A stretch of DNA of 64,000 nucleotides from Roseateles sp. GTDB lineage: Bacteria; Pseudomonadota; Gammaproteobacteria; Burkholderiales; Burkholderiaceae_C. The stretch spans positions 124,001-188,000 of the forward strand of contig JAEUPJ010000020.1 in NCBI GenBank assembly GCA_016790285.1, written 5' to 3'. Made by a program: the position numbers and the translations under genes. Numbering within the stretch: the stretch's first letter is position 1; each line of letters begins with the position of its first letter. The notes beneath the pieces are model-generated. The model saw only the letters and a list, made by a program, of their open reading frames with translations, was not told the origin of the DNA and ran no database searches. Below, one piece after another: positions 11,674 to 21,889 of this stretch.

Positions 11674-13314
11674 TCAGGGCCGCTTGAGGAGCACCAGCCC
11701 GGCGCTGCCGCTGCGGTCGGTCGGTCGCTTCACCTGGGCGACCGCCTGCCAGCCGTGCGGCGCGGCCTGGCCGGCGCCGATCACCGCGTAGCTGCACGCC
11801 GAGCTGGCGAGGGCGCCGCGGCCCTGCACCGTCCAGCCGCCGTGCCACTCCAGGGCGGCGAGCGTGGCGAGGTTCTGCTCCGGTGCCGCCAGGCAGGCGA
11901 CGTTGTCCGGCATGCGCGCTTTCAGGCGCGCCACCAGGGGCGACAGGCTGCGCGCGTAGTCCAGCGGCGGCAGCAGCAGGCTCATCACCAGCAGCCAGCC
12001 CAGGGCGACACCGCCTGCGGGCAGGGCCAGGCTCTTCCAGAGCGCGTGCCGGTGCCGCGCCGTGCGCCAGCGCACCAGCGCCAGCCAGGACACCGACGCG
12101 GCGACCGCCATGACCAGGGCCAGCAAGCTGAACTGAGGCTCGAACCCCTCGGCCAGCCGCTTGAGGTTGGCCAGCGGCCGCTCGGGCCAGCCGGTGTGCA
12201 TGGACAGGTAGTAGAGCCAGAAGAACAGGGCTGCGGCGCTGAAGAAGAACACCGAAAACCAGTCGACCGCCGCCGAGAACCCCCGGCTCAGCGTGGGCAA
12301 CGCGAACGCAGCCAGGATGGCCAGCGACGGTAGCGCCAGCAGCAAGGCGCGCTCGGAGCCGTCCATGGCGATGCAGGCCACCAGCGGCACCAGCAGCGCG
12401 ATGGCAGGCACCGTGATGTGCCGGCGCAGGCCGTGCCGGCGCCAGCGCCACAGGGTCCACAGCGCCAGCGGCCCGGCCGGCCAGCAGAACCAGGCCAGCA
12501 AGCTCAGCAGCGATCCGATGTGCACGCCGGGCTGCACGCGCCAGGCCCAGCCGTTGAAGGCCCACGCCGCCAGCACCGCCGCCGTCAGCGCGCCCAGCAG
12601 CCACACGCGTTGCGACTTGGCTTCGTCATAGCTCGACCGGTGGTTGAGCAGCACGCCCAGCAACCCGAGCGCACAGGCCACGGCCGGCGCGCCGCTGGCC
12701 GCCAGGACGGGCAGTGCTGCCAACACCGCGACGCGGGAGCGCATGACGCGAAACGGCGCCGCCGCCAGGCCGTAGAGGTAGACGGACACCGCCAGCAATT
12801 GCACGAGTTCAGGGGTCGTCTCGTGGCCGAGCTGCAGCAGACCGAGGCAGGCCATGAGGGCCAGCAGGGCGCCGTCGGCCAGCGCCCGGGCGTAGTCCAC
12901 TGCCTGTGCTTCGCCGCCGAACGCGAAGGCCACGGGCTGCGCGGCCTCGGTGCGGGCCAGGTGGAAGCAGGCGTACCAGACGGACACCAGGACGCCCACG
13001 AGCACGAAGGCATAGGGCAGGCGCGCCGCCACGGGCGCGTCCAGGAAGGGCAGGGCCTTGATCGCCAGCGCGCCGAGCCAGTAGGGCAGGGGGCCGCCAT
13101 CGGCAGCAATGCCGGCGATGGCTGGCTGCCACCAGGGCGCGCGCCCCTCGGCGATGCTGGCCATGAAGCCGAAGGCGGTGAGGTCGGCATTGCGCCAGGG
13201 GTCGCGGCCGAAGATCCCGGGCAGCACATAGGCGGCGCACAGCAGGATCAGCGCCAGCCGGGGCAGGCGCTCGACGCCGCGCTCGGCGACGATGGCAGGA
13301 GTGGGCAGGTTCAC
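11674..13314 (-). CDS. Polytopic GT-C/PMT-like glycosyltransferase
   Basis: A 546-residue integral membrane protein with at least ten hydrophobic helices. The first periplasmic loop, FGRDPWRNADLTAFGFMASI, resembles the acidic-residue loop of ArnT/PMT-type (GT39/GT83) lipid-linked sugar transferases, where the acidic residue after the first helix is catalytic. A soluble C-terminal domain of about 110 residues follows. The acceptor is not predictable. The start is GTG 13314 with no strong ribosome binding site. It lies downstream of rpmE2 on the same strand but beyond a terminator, so it is probably a separate unit. Confidence 0.7.
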   Translation of the reverse strand: MNLPTPAIVAERGVERLPRLALILLCAAYVLPGIFGRDPWRNADLTAFGFMASIAEGRAPWWQPAIAGIAADGGPLPYWLGALAIKALPFLDAPVAARLPYAFVLVGVLVSVWYACFHLARTEAAQPVAFAFGGEAQAVDYARALADGALLALMACLGLLQLGHETTPELVQLLAVSVYLYGLAAAPFRVMRSRVAVLAALPVLAASGAPAVACALGLLGVLLNHRSSYDEAKSQRVWLLGALTAAVLAAWAFNGWAWRVQPGVHIGSLLSLLAWFCWPAGPLALWTLWRWRRHGLRRHITVPAIALLVPLVACIAMDGSERALLLALPSLAILAAFALPTLSRGFSAAVDWFSVFFFSAAALFFWLYYLSMHTGWPERPLANLKRLAEGFEPQFSLLALVMAVAASVSWLALVRWRTARHRHALWKSLALPAGGVALGWLLVMSLLLPPLDYARSLSPLVARLKARMPDNVACLAAPEQNLATLAALEWHGGWTVQGRGALASSACSYAVIGAGQAAPHGWQAVAQVKRPTDRSGSAGLVLLKRP

Positions 13315-13390
13315 GCGGGAAAGTTCGAAGAGCCGGGCGGCATCATGCCGTCAAACCGGCACGCCCAATCAAAACGGTGTCAGCAGAGCG

Positions 13391-13425
13391 ACAACAAAGC
13401 AAAAGGGCAGCCTGAGCTGCCCTTT
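13391..13425 (-). terminator. Intrinsic terminator after rpmE2
   Basis: On the minus strand the stem AAAGGGCAGC / GCTGCCCTTT has a four-base loop and runs into TTTTGCTTTG. It lies about 35 bases after the rpmE2 stop and separates it from the membrane-protein gene. Confidence 0.85.
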
Positions 13426-13458
13426 GTTGGTTGGTGCGGCCTGGTGGCCGCAGCCCGA

Positions 13459-13710
13459 TCACTTCTTGAGGTGAGCGAACTTGTTGCGGAACTTCTCGAC
13501 GCGGCCGCCCAGGTTGTCCACGCTCTTCTGCGTGCCCGTGTAGAAGGGGTGCGACTCGCTGGTGGTTTCCAGCTTCACCAGCGGCATGGTCTTGCCGTCG
13601 AGTTCGATGGTTTCCTTGGACTGGACGGTGGAACGCGTCACGAACTGGAAACCGTTGGACAGGTCGACGAAGACGACGTCGCGGTAGTTGGGGTGAATGC
13701 CTTCTTTCAT
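13459..13710 (-). CDS. rpmE2: 50S ribosomal protein L31, type B
   Basis: Large-subunit ribosomal protein of 83 residues starting [14 protein letters not shown], with the family block [14 protein letters not shown]. It has no cysteines, so it is the zinc-independent (C-minus, type B) form that often replaces the zinc-binding L31 in zinc-poor conditions. ATG 13710 is chosen over an upstream in-frame start because it gives the family N-terminus and is preceded by GAGG. It has its own terminator. Confidence 0.96.
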   Translation of the reverse strand: MKEGIHPNYRDVVFVDLSNGFQFVTRSTVQSKETIELDGKTMPLVKLETTSESHPFYTGTQKSVDNLGGRVEKFRNKFAHLKK

Positions 13711-13783
13711 GGGAACCTCTAAGCGTAGGTCGGGAGCCACGTCGCGCCGTTGGCAACGCACTTTCCGAAGGTTGTCTGGGCGG

Positions 13784-13807
13784 AAAACCCGCGATTGTAG
13801 CGGGCTT
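13784..13807 (-). terminator. Intrinsic terminator after rho
   Basis: On the minus strand the sequence AAGCCCGC, a seven-base loop, then GCGGGTTTT forms a short stem followed by four Ts, about 30 bases after the rho stop. Confidence 0.65.
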
Positions 13808-13837
13808 CCCTGCGGTTTGGCTAGTTCTGGGGTGAAG

Positions 13838-15103
13838 TCACCCGCCGCGCCGCATCATGTCGAAGAAGTCCAGGTTGTTCTTCGACGCCTTCATCTTGTC
13901 GAGGATGAACTCCATCGCCTCGATCTCGTCCATGTTGTAGAGCAGCTTGCGCAGGATCCAGCTCTTTTGCAGGATCTCAGGCTTGAGCAGCAGCTCTTCA
14001 CGGCGCGTGCCGGACTTGTTGATCAGGATCGAGGGGTAGACCCGTTTCTCGGCCATGCGGCGATCCAGGTGGATTTCGCAGTTGCCGGTGCCCTTGAACT
14101 CCTCGTAGATCACTTCGTCCATCTTGGAGCCGGTGTCGATGAGGGCCGTGCCGATGATGGTCAGCGAGCCGCCTTCCTCGATGTTGCGCGCCGCGCCGAA
14201 GAAGCGCTTGGGGCGCTGCAGGGCGTTGGCGTCGACACCGCCGGTCAGCACCTTGCCGGAGCTGGGCAGCACGTTGTTGTAGGCGCGGGCCAGGCGGGTG
14301 ATCGAGTCCAGCAGGATGATCACGTCCTTCTTGAGCTCGACCAGGCGCTTGGCGCGCTCGATCACCATCTCGGCGACCTGCACGTGGCGGGCGGCGGGCT
14401 CGTCGAAGGTGGAGCTGATGACCTCGCCGCGCACGGTGCGGATCATCTCGGTCACTTCCTCCGGGCGCTCGTCGACGAGCAGCACGATGAGGTGGCAGTC
14501 CGGATGGTTGGCCACCAGCGCGTGCGCCAGGCTCTTCATCATCTCGGTCTTGCCCGTCTTGGGCTGCGAGACGATCAGGGCGCGCTGGCCTTTGCCGATG
14601 GGGGCGATCAGGTCGACGATGCGGCCCGTGATGTTCTCTTCGCCCTTGAAACCTTCACGCTCGAGCTTGAACTGCTCCTTGGGGAACAAGGGCGTCAGGT
14701 TCTCGAACATGATCTTGTTCTTGCTCTCCTCCGGCGTCTGGTTGTTGACGCGGTCGACCTTGACCAGCGCGAAGTAGCGCTCGCCGTCCTTGGGCACGCG
14801 CACCTCGCCCTCGACGAGGTCGCCGGTGTGGAGGTTGAAGCGGCGGATCTGGCTGGGCGACAGGTAGATGTCGTCCGTGGAGGCCATGTAGCTCGCCTCG
14901 ATGGAGCGCAGGAAGCCGAAGCCATCCGGCAGCACCTCGAGGACGCCATCGCCGAAGACCTGCTCGCCCGCCTTGGCGCGCTTCTTCATGATGGCGAACA
15001 TCAGCTCCTGCTTGCGCAGGCGCGTGACGTTGTCGATCTCCAGCTCCTCGCCCATCTGGATGAGGGCGGAGACGTGAAGTGCTTTGAGTTCGGAAAGATG
15101 CAT
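13838..15103 (-). CDS. rho: Transcription termination factor Rho
   Basis: Hexameric RNA helicase that ends transcription at Rho-dependent sites. The start is ATG 15103 ([14 protein letters not shown]), which matches the family N-terminus; upstream in-frame codons are rejected. The 421 residues include the RNA-binding cold-shock-like domain with DGFGFLRS, Walker [11 protein letters not shown], Walker [17 protein letters not shown], and the C-terminal secondary RNA-binding region. A 242-base leader separates it from trxA upstream, the usual trxA-rho order; rho leaders commonly mediate autoregulation. Confidence 0.98.
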   Translation of the reverse strand: MHLSELKALHVSALIQMGEELEIDNVTRLRKQELMFAIMKKRAKAGEQVFGDGVLEVLPDGFGFLRSIEASYMASTDDIYLSPSQIRRFNLHTGDLVEGEVRVPKDGERYFALVKVDRVNNQTPEESKNKIMFENLTPLFPKEQFKLEREGFKGEENITGRIVDLIAPIGKGQRALIVSQPKTGKTEMMKSLAHALVANHPDCHLIVLLVDERPEEVTEMIRTVRGEVISSTFDEPAARHVQVAEMVIERAKRLVELKKDVIILLDSITRLARAYNNVLPSSGKVLTGGVDANALQRPKRFFGAARNIEEGGSLTIIGTALIDTGSKMDEVIYEEFKGTGNCEIHLDRRMAEKRVYPSILINKSGTRREELLLKPEILQKSWILRKLLYNMDEIEAMEFILDKMKASKNNLDFFDMMRRGG

Positions 15104-15345
15104 GGGTGAACACCCGTCAGGGGCCGCAGCGCCAGCCAAGGCGAAACGGCGGTTCCACGGCAGCCCCGGGACAGGACCGAAAAGGCCAGCGCTCAAACTG
15201 CGAGCGAAGCGGATTCAGAGAAGTTGGGGGAGGGGAGCCGAGGCCACGCTGGCTGGATTCCGTGGAACCCGGGGCGTGTTGGCTTTGGCTGCTGCAGTGC
15301 CGGCGCCGGTAGGCGTCAGACAGACACTGCAGCAGTTGGGCGCGA

Positions 15346-15675
15346 TTATAGGTTCGCGTCGAGGAAAGCGGTCAACTGCGCCTTGGAGAGGGCGCCGACC
15401 TTGGTCGCGGCGAGCTGGCCGTCCTTGAACAGCATCAGCGTCGGGATGCCACGGATGCCGAACTTGGCCGGCACTTCGCGGTTCTCGTCGACGTTCATCT
15501 TGGCGACCTGCAGCTTGTCACCGTAGCCGGTGGCCACTTCGTCCAGGATGGGGGCGATCATCTTGCAGGGACCGCACCATTCGGCCCAGTAGTCCACCAG
15601 CACCGGCTTGCCGGACTGGATGACGTCGGCGTCGAAGGACGCGTCGGAAACATGCTTGATCAATTCGCTGCTCAT
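15346..15675 (-). CDS. trxA: Thioredoxin 1
   Basis: Small cytoplasmic dithiol-disulfide oxidoreductase. The 109-residue protein carries the active site WCGPC at residues 33-37, the buried Asp and cis-Pro loop [14 protein letters not shown] 15675 is chosen because it begins [11 protein letters not shown] as in other betaproteobacterial TrxA; an upstream in-frame codon gives an unlikely basic extension. It lies upstream of rho on the same strand. Confidence 0.98.
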   Translation of the reverse strand: MSSELIKHVSDASFDADVIQSGKPVLVDYWAEWCGPCKMIAPILDEVATGYGDKLQVAKMNVDENREVPAKFGIRGIPTLMLFKDGQLAATKVGALSKAQLTAFLDANL

Positions 15676-15823
15676 GGGAGGTTCCTTGGCCTCAGAAGGG
15701 TGGAGGTGCCGCGGTGGGCCCGTCCGAATAGGCAAAATCATTGTGACATAGCCACTTTGCCCGGACGGTCACCGGGGTGACCGAAGTGCTGGCGAAGTTC
15801 GGGGCGGGAGGCCCCTTTTACAA

Positions 15824-18403
15824 GTGCAACACACCGTGAGCCTGGGCCTGGAGCCCGGGGAAGACATCGCCGGCTTCTGGCGCCGCGTGGCCGCCGTCTG
15901 CGCGCAGTGGCTCGCGGGGCAGGGCGTGGCCGCGCGCGACGCCGTGCTGCTGCTCCCCTTCGCCCAGCAGATCGCACCGGCGCGCCGCGCGTGGCTCGCC
16001 CAGGGTGGCTGGCAGCCGCGCATCACGACCAGCAACAGCCTGGCGTCTGCCCTCGGGCCCAGCACGCTGCCAGCGCCCGAGCAGCTCTCGGGCGACCCCG
16101 CCATCGACGCCTTCACCGCCGACCGCCTGCTGGCCGACCAGAGCTGGGTGCAGCCCCTCAAGCGCAGCAGCCCGCGCGACTACCGCGTCGCCCTGGCGCG
16201 TCTCGTGGACACCGCCCAGGCGCTGGCCCGCGCCGCTGCGCAAGTACCGCCCTCCGAGCGCCCGGCCTTCCTCGTCGCCGCACGTGAGCGCCTGGCGGCC
16301 CTCGACGCCGGCCCCGGCCTGCTCGAGCGGGCGCTCGCCCAGGTCGCCCTGGCCTGGGTGGCGGCCGACGACCGCCAGCCCGCCACCGACACCCTGTTCA
16401 CACTGCAGCCCAGCGCCTGGCTCTGGCTGCGTGCCGGTGGCCCCGATCCGCTCGCGCAGGCGCTGCTGGACCGGGCGGGCGACGTGCCGGCCCTCGTGCT
16501 CGACGCCGACCTGAACCTCGACCAGGCCTGGGTCGGCTTCACGCCCGCGGCGCGCGTCGAAGAAGCCGTGGCGCCCGACTTCGAGGCCCATGCTCAACAG
16601 GCCGCCGCGGCGACGCTGCAGCACCTGCAGGCCGGCCGCCGGCCGGTTGCGCTGCTGGCGCAGGACCGCGTCGTCATCCGGCGCGTGCGGGCCCTGCTGG
16701 CACGCCAGGGCGTGCCTGTGCACGACGAAACCGGCTGGACGCTCGCCACGACACCCGCCGCTGCCGCCGTCATGGCCCTGCTGCGCGCTGCACTCGCGGG
16801 TGGGGCGCTGGACGACTGGCTCGCCTGGCTCAAGTCTGCTCTGGCAGCGGACTGGGACGCCGAGGCCCTGGCGAGCCTGGAGGCCCGCTGCCGACGCCTC
16901 GGCTGGCGCCACGCCACGCAGCTCGACGCGGCCACGCTGCCGCCGGCCGACGGCGCCGTGTGGCAGCGGGCGCGGCGGCAGCTCACGCCACTGGCAGGCA
17001 GTGCCCGCAGCCTGGGCGGCTGGCTGGCGGCGCTGTCGCAGGTGCTCGGGGGCCTGGGTTCGTTGGTGGAGGTGGAGGGCGGCGAGGCGCTGCTCAACGC
17101 CCTGTGGATCTCGCGCAACCCCTGGGCCGGCAGCGCGCATGAGCATGCACTCGCGCAGACGCGGCTGCGCCCCGACGAGTTCCTTGCCTGGGTGGACGAA
17201 ACCCTGGAAGGCGCGCAGTTCGAGCCCGCCGCCGAGGCCGTGAGTGCCGAGGTCGTCATCACGCCGCTGGCCCGGGCCATGCTGCGACCCTTCGGGGCCA
17301 TCGTGCTGCCCGGGGCGGATGCCGCCACGCTCGGCCCCGTCAACCCGCAGGCCGGCCTGCTGGCCGATGCCGACGCCGCCGCACTCGGTCTGCCGAGCCT
17401 GGCGCAGCGGCGCGAGGCCGAGGCGCTGGCGTTTGCCCAGCTGCTGCGGGCGCCTGTCGTGACGCTGCTGCGCTGCGCCTACGCGGGTGCGGAGCCCCTG
17501 CCGGCCAGCCCATTGCTCGAACGGCTGGCGGGTGCTGCCGCCCTGGCCGGCTTGAGCCTGCCGCCATGGGCCGACGAACGCGCCCCCCACGTGCCCGAAG
17601 CCCGCCCGCAGTCGCGCGCCGCAGCTGAGGCTGGCGGGCGGCTTCCGGCGGCGCTCAGCGCCAGCGCCATCGAGTCCCTGCGCAACTGCCCTTACCAGTT
17701 CTTCAGCCGCGTGCTGCTCGGGCTGCGCGAGGCCGACGAGCTGGAGCAGGAGCTCAGCAAGCGTGACTACGGCACCTGGCTGCACGCCGTGCTGCAACGC
17801 TTTCACGAGCACCGTGGCGACGATGACGACGCGGCGCTGCAGGCCGCGGCGCAGGCCGAACTCGCGCTGGTCGACGAGGCGGAGTTCCTGCCCTTCTCGG
17901 CCGCCTTCGAGCGGCTGCGCCCGCTGTACCTCGCCTGGCTGGCCGAGACTGAGGCGAGCGGCCAGCGTTTTGCTGCCGGCGAGGTGGACCGCGACTGCCG
18001 CCCGTTTGCCGCGCCCCTGGACGGTGTCGTCATCAAGGGCCGCATCGACCGCATTGACGAGGCCCCCGCGGGCACCTGGCTGCTCGACTACAAGACCGGC
18101 GACGCCAAGGCCCTGAAGGAGAAGGTGCAGGCGCGGCTGGAAGACACCCAGCTGGCCACCTACGCCCTCTTGAGCGGCGCCGACCCGGCCCTGCAGGCGG
18201 CCTACCTTGTGCTGGACGACGGCAAGGGCGTGGCCGTGCTGCCGCACGATGCGGTCAGCGCGACGGCGCTGGCCTTGCGCGACGGCCTGCAGGCCGACCT
18301 CGGCCAGCTGCGCGACGGCGCCCCCCTGCCGGCCCTGGGCGAAGGGCGGCTGTGTGATTTCTGCGAGGCCCGTGGCCTGTGCCGCAAGGACGACTGGGCA
18401 TGA
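15824..18403 (+). CDS. AddB-like PD-(D/E)XK nuclease
   Basis: A 859-residue protein of the family annotated as probable DNA repair protein and related to AddB, the nuclease/inactivated-helicase partner of AddA in double-strand-break end processing. The C-terminal nuclease core is seen as KGRIDRIDE and LLDYKTGDAK (about residues 740-765). Cysteines in RNCPYQFF (near 621) and CDFCEARGLC (near 842) match the four-Cys iron-sulfur staple of AddB. The start is GTG 15824 with GGGAGG about 13 bases before it, so the exact start is uncertain. The stop overlaps the helicase start (ATGA), which indicates a two-subunit enzyme. Confidence 0.88.
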   Translation: MQHTVSLGLEPGEDIAGFWRRVAAVCAQWLAGQGVAARDAVLLLPFAQQIAPARRAWLAQGGWQPRITTSNSLASALGPSTLPAPEQLSGDPAIDAFTADRLLADQSWVQPLKRSSPRDYRVALARLVDTAQALARAAAQVPPSERPAFLVAARERLAALDAGPGLLERALAQVALAWVAADDRQPATDTLFTLQPSAWLWLRAGGPDPLAQALLDRAGDVPALVLDADLNLDQAWVGFTPAARVEEAVAPDFEAHAQQAAAATLQHLQAGRRPVALLAQDRVVIRRVRALLARQGVPVHDETGWTLATTPAAAAVMALLRAALAGGALDDWLAWLKSALAADWDAEALASLEARCRRLGWRHATQLDAATLPPADGAVWQRARRQLTPLAGSARSLGGWLAALSQVLGGLGSLVEVEGGEALLNALWISRNPWAGSAHEHALAQTRLRPDEFLAWVDETLEGAQFEPAAEAVSAEVVITPLARAMLRPFGAIVLPGADAATLGPVNPQAGLLADADAAALGLPSLAQRREAEALAFAQLLRAPVVTLLRCAYAGAEPLPASPLLERLAGAAALAGLSLPPWADERAPHVPEARPQSRAAAEAGGRLPAALSASAIESLRNCPYQFFSRVLLGLREADELEQELSKRDYGTWLHAVLQRFHEHRGDDDDAALQAAAQAELALVDEAEFLPFSAAFERLRPLYLAWLAETEASGQRFAAGEVDRDCRPFAAPLDGVVIKGRIDRIDEAPAGTWLLDYKTGDAKALKEKVQARLEDTQLATYALLSGADPALQAAYLVLDDGKGVAVLPHDAVSATALALRDGLQADLGQLRDGAPLPALGEGRLCDFCEARGLCRKDDWA

Positions 18404-21400
18404 CCCGACACCTGCATGAACTCGCCTACTGGGCGGATGGCCATCGCGTTCCGCGCGAGCGCTTCTACGCACTGGCCTGCGACCCCGCGCGCAGCATCGT
18501 CGTGGAGGCTTGCGCCGGCGCGGGCAAGACCTGGATGCTGGTCTCGCGCATCCTGCGGGCACTGCTGGCGGGCGCCGAGCCGCAGCAGATCGTGGCCATC
18601 ACCTTCACCCGCAAGGCGGCGGGCGAGATGCGCCAGCGCCTGGCGGAGTTGCTCCAGGAGTTCGCGCGCGCCGACGAGGCGGGGCAGCTCGCCGCGCTCG
18701 TGCAGCGTGGCATCTCGCCGGCAGACGCCGCCGCGCTGCGCCCGCGCCTGGCCGGCCTGCAGACCGAGTTGCTGCGCGGCGGCCGGCCGGTGGAGGTGCG
18801 CACCTTCCACGGCTGGTTCTCGCAGTTGCTGCGCGCGGCGCCACTGGCCTTCCTGCAGAAGCAGGGCATCGCGCCCGAGCTGCAGCTGATCGAGGATGAA
18901 GAAGAGCTGATGCCCACACTCTGGCGGCGCTTCCATGCCGCCGTGCTGGCCGACGACACCTTGCGTGCCGACTTCCAGGCGCTGACCCACGCGCGGGGGC
19001 GCTTCAACCTGCGCGAGTGGCTGCTGGGCGCCTTCGCCAAGCGGGTGGAACTGCGGCTGGCCGAGACTGCTGGCGTGCTGGCCGGCAGCGTGCCGGGGGC
19101 GGTGGACATGCTCGGCACGACGACCGAGCAGTACTTCGGGCACCTGCTCGCGCCACTGCGAGACCTGGCCCGGCTGCTCGGCGCGGCCAAGGGCAAGAAG
19201 GCGCAGGACGCGGCTGCCGCGCTGGCACAGGCGGAGACCTTCGGCGCCTGCTTTGCCGCGCTCTTCACGCTCAAGGGCGAGCCGCGCAAGCTGGGCGTGG
19301 ACCACTCGGACCTGCACGAGCTGTGCGACGAGCTGCTGCGCCTGCGCGACGCCATCGCCCAGCAACGCGCCGCGGACGAGCATGCAGCCATGCGCCGCCT
19401 GGCGCTGGTGTTGGTCGACACCTTCGAGGCGCTCAAGCGCGAGCGGGGTCTCGTCGACATGAACGACCTGGAGCGTGGGGCGCTCGCGCTGCTGGCAGAC
19501 GGGCAGACCGCCGGCTGGGTGCAGCAGCGGCTGGATGCGCAGGTGCGCCACCTGCTCATCGACGAGTTCCAGGACACGAGCCCGCTGCAGTGGCAGGCCC
19601 TGCATGGCTGGCTGCAGGCCTATGCCGGGGCGGGCGGCGGCTCGCCCCTGTCCGTGTTCATCGTGGGCGACCCCAAGCAGAGCATCTACCGCTTCCGTCG
19701 GGCGGACCCGCGCGTGTTCGCCGCCGCGCAAGCCTTCGTCTGCGAGGGCCTGGCCGGCGTGCGCCTGGCCTGCGACCACACCCGGCGCAATGCACCCGAG
19801 GTGCTCGCCGCGGTGAACGCGACCTTCGCCAGTGCGCAGCGCGCGGGCCACTACCAGGGCTTTCGTGAGCACACGACCGAGGTCGATGCGGTGGACGAGC
19901 TGGCCGGGCTGTGGTCGCTGGACGCCGGCGTCACGGCGGCGCCGGCGGCCGAAGAGGCCGACCCCCTGCACTGGCGCCCCAGCCTGACCGAGGCGCGCCA
20001 TGAGGCGGAGGTGAGCCGGCGCGCGCCGGAGTGCGAACGCGTGTGCGCGGCCATCGTGGGGCTGCTGCAGTCGCGACCCGAGCTCGGCCCGGGCGACATC
20101 TTCGTGCTGGCCCGCAAGCGGGACCCGTTGCGCCAGCTCAGCCAGGCTCTCACGGCGGCGGGCGTCCCCCACGCGGCACCGGAGGAGCAGCCGCTGGCAT
20201 CGCTGCCCGACGTGGCCGACCTGCTCGCGCTGCTCGACGTGCTGGCCTCGCCTGGCCATGACCTGTCGCTCGCGCGGGCGCTGCGCAGCCCCCTGTTCGG
20301 CGCCGACGAGGCCGACCTGCTGACGCTGGCCGAGGCCGCCGGCACGGCCGAGTGGCTGGGCCTGGCGCCGGTGCCCCGGCGCAGCTGGTGGGCGGCGCTG
20401 CAGGCGCTGCCGGCGCCGGGCCCCGTGCTGGCGCGTGCCCAGGGCCTGCTGGCCCGCTGGGCTGGGCAGGCGCGGCTGCGCACGCCGCACGAGCTGCTGG
20501 ACCTCGTCGCCCACGAGGGCGACCTGGCCGCGCGCATCGCCGCCGTCGCGCCGCCGGCCGATGCCGCGGTGCGCCTGCAGGCCGTGCAGGCCCTGCTGCG
20601 CGCGGCGCTGGACCTCGACGGTGGCCGCTACGCCCAGCTCTACGGCTTCGTGCGGGCGCTGCGAAGCCGGCCGATCAAGTTCGTGCCGGCCGCAGCGCCC
20701 GATGCCGTGCAGCTGCTCACCATCCACGGCGCCAAGGGGCTGGAGGCGGACGTCGTCTTCCTGCTCGACACCGACGCCCCCCCCCCCAAGGCCGAGACGC
20801 TCGGCCTGCTGCTGGACTGGCCGGTGGGGCAGATGGCGCCGCGCCGGGCGGCATTCCTCGCCTCCGAGGCCAGGCCGCCGCCGTCGCTGCAGGCCCTCGT
20901 CGACGAGGAGCGCAGCGAGCGCGAGCGGGAGGAGCTCAATGGCCTTTATGTCGCGCTGACGCGGGCGCGCCGGGCTCTCGTGCTGAGCCACACGCCCAGT
21001 CGCACGCAGGCGACGACCTGGTGGGAGCGCCTGTCGCCACTCGCCCGCCCGTGGCCCCTGCCGGTGGCCCTGGGCAGCCGGGTGGCCGGCACCGCGCCCA
21101 CCCTGCTGCCGCTGCCCGCGTGGCACGCGCCACCCGCGGCCCCCGTGCGGGACAGCGCCGCGCGCGACGAGCGGCTGGCTCGCGTGGGCGAGGCCTTGCA
21201 CCGCGTGCTGGAGTGGGCATCGGCGCCCGGGCAGGCGCAGCCGCTGGCTGTGCTGATGGCGTCGGCGTCCCAGGCCTTCGGGCTGGACGCCAAGGCCCGC
21301 GAGCGGCTGGCCGAGTCGGCCCAGGCCATCCTCGCGAGCCCCGACTGCCAGCCCTTCTTCAACCCGGCCCGGCTGCGCTGGGCGGGCAATGAGGTGGCCG

Positions 21401-21621
21401 TGGGGCAGGGCAGCGAGGACCAGCGCATCGACCGCCTGGTGCAGCTGGACGACGGCTGCTGGTGGGTGCTGGACTACAAGCTCGGCGCCTCGCCCGAGCG
21501 CGAGCCCGCCTACCTGGAACAGATGCGCGGCTACGTCGCCGCCGTGCAGGCGCTGCAGCCCGGCGAGCCCGTTCGGGCGGCGCTGATCAGCGGCACGGGG
21601 CGGTTCGTTCCCGTCAGCTAG
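18400..21621 (+). CDS. AddA-like UvrD-family helicase-nuclease
   Basis: A 1073-residue superfamily 1 helicase forming the expected partner of the upstream AddB-like protein. Walker [11 protein letters not shown] lies near residue 37, motif Ia [12 protein letters not shown] follows, motif II is [11 protein letters not shown] near 387, and motif III is [15 protein letters not shown]. The C-terminus has PD-(D/E)XK nuclease residues in [10 protein letters not shown] and VLDYKLG (near 1025). ATG 18400 overlaps the upstream stop and has AAGGA at 18386-18390; a GTG at 18379 is less likely. An 11-C run at 20777-20787 lies in the coding region. Confidence 0.9.
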   Translation: MTRHLHELAYWADGHRVPRERFYALACDPARSIVVEACAGAGKTWMLVSRILRALLAGAEPQQIVAITFTRKAAGEMRQRLAELLQEFARADEAGQLAALVQRGISPADAAALRPRLAGLQTELLRGGRPVEVRTFHGWFSQLLRAAPLAFLQKQGIAPELQLIEDEEELMPTLWRRFHAAVLADDTLRADFQALTHARGRFNLREWLLGAFAKRVELRLAETAGVLAGSVPGAVDMLGTTTEQYFGHLLAPLRDLARLLGAAKGKKAQDAAAALAQAETFGACFAALFTLKGEPRKLGVDHSDLHELCDELLRLRDAIAQQRAADEHAAMRRLALVLVDTFEALKRERGLVDMNDLERGALALLADGQTAGWVQQRLDAQVRHLLIDEFQDTSPLQWQALHGWLQAYAGAGGGSPLSVFIVGDPKQSIYRFRRADPRVFAAAQAFVCEGLAGVRLACDHTRRNAPEVLAAVNATFASAQRAGHYQGFREHTTEVDAVDELAGLWSLDAGVTAAPAAEEADPLHWRPSLTEARHEAEVSRRAPECERVCAAIVGLLQSRPELGPGDIFVLARKRDPLRQLSQALTAAGVPHAAPEEQPLASLPDVADLLALLDVLASPGHDLSLARALRSPLFGADEADLLTLAEAAGTAEWLGLAPVPRRSWWAALQALPAPGPVLARAQGLLARWAGQARLRTPHELLDLVAHEGDLAARIAAVAPPADAAVRLQAVQALLRAALDLDGGRYAQLYGFVRALRSRPIKFVPAAAPDAVQLLTIHGAKGLEADVVFLLDTDAPPPKAETLGLLLDWPVGQMAPRRAAFLASEARPPPSLQALVDEERSEREREELNGLYVALTRARRALVLSHTPSRTQATTWWERLSPLARPWPLPVALGSRVAGTAPTLLPLPAWHAPPAAPVRDSAARDERLARVGEALHRVLEWASAPGQAQPLAVLMASASQAFGLDAKARERLAESAQAILASPDCQPFFNPARLRWAGNEVAVGQGSEDQRIDRLVQLDDGCWWVLDYKLGASPEREPAYLEQMRGYVAAVQALQPGEPVRAALISGTGRFVPVS

Positions 21622-21636
21622 AATAGTTGGCTTGAT

Positions 21637-21713
21637 CGGGGCGTAGCGCAGCCTGGTAGCGCATCTGCTTTGGGAGCAGAGGGTCGCGAGTTCGAATCCC
21701 GCCGCCCCGACCA
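21637..21713 (+). tRNA. tRNA-Pro (UGG)
   Basis: Cloverleaf read by eye: acceptor CGGGGCG / CGCCCCG, D-arm GCGC...GCGC, anticodon stem TCTGC / GCAGA with loop TTTGGGA (anticodon TGG), T-arm GCGAG-TTCGAAT-CCCGC, discriminator A and encoded CCA. It lies 15 bases after the helicase gene. Confidence 0.97.
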
Positions 21714-21726
21714 AACCTCTTCACGG

Positions 21727-21767
21727 ACCCGCCGCTGGCCTTGGCCACCGGCGGGTTTGTTTTTTTG
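21727..21767 (+). terminator. Intrinsic terminator after tRNA-Pro
   Basis: The near-perfect stem ACCCGCCG..TGGCC / GGCCA..CGGCGGGT with a TT loop is followed by TTGTTTTTTT. This is a strong Rho-independent terminator 13 bases after the tRNA. Confidence 0.9.
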
Positions 21768-21889
21768 AGGCCCCCGCATCCCAGGGGCTTCGACCCAGGG
21801 CATCCCCGAAGTTCGACCGAGCGGTCGGCCGGGACAATCCGCAGCTTTGCTTCAACCCAGGCGGGGCCACAAGCGCCGCCCGAGATTCA

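Noticed and set aside
18202-21714. A 1170-residue open frame on the minus strand opposite the helicase gene
   Set aside because: It is a GC-rich shadow frame: its residues are dominated by Arg, Ala, Gly and Gln, there are no family motifs, and the plus strand holds clear helicase motifs throughout.
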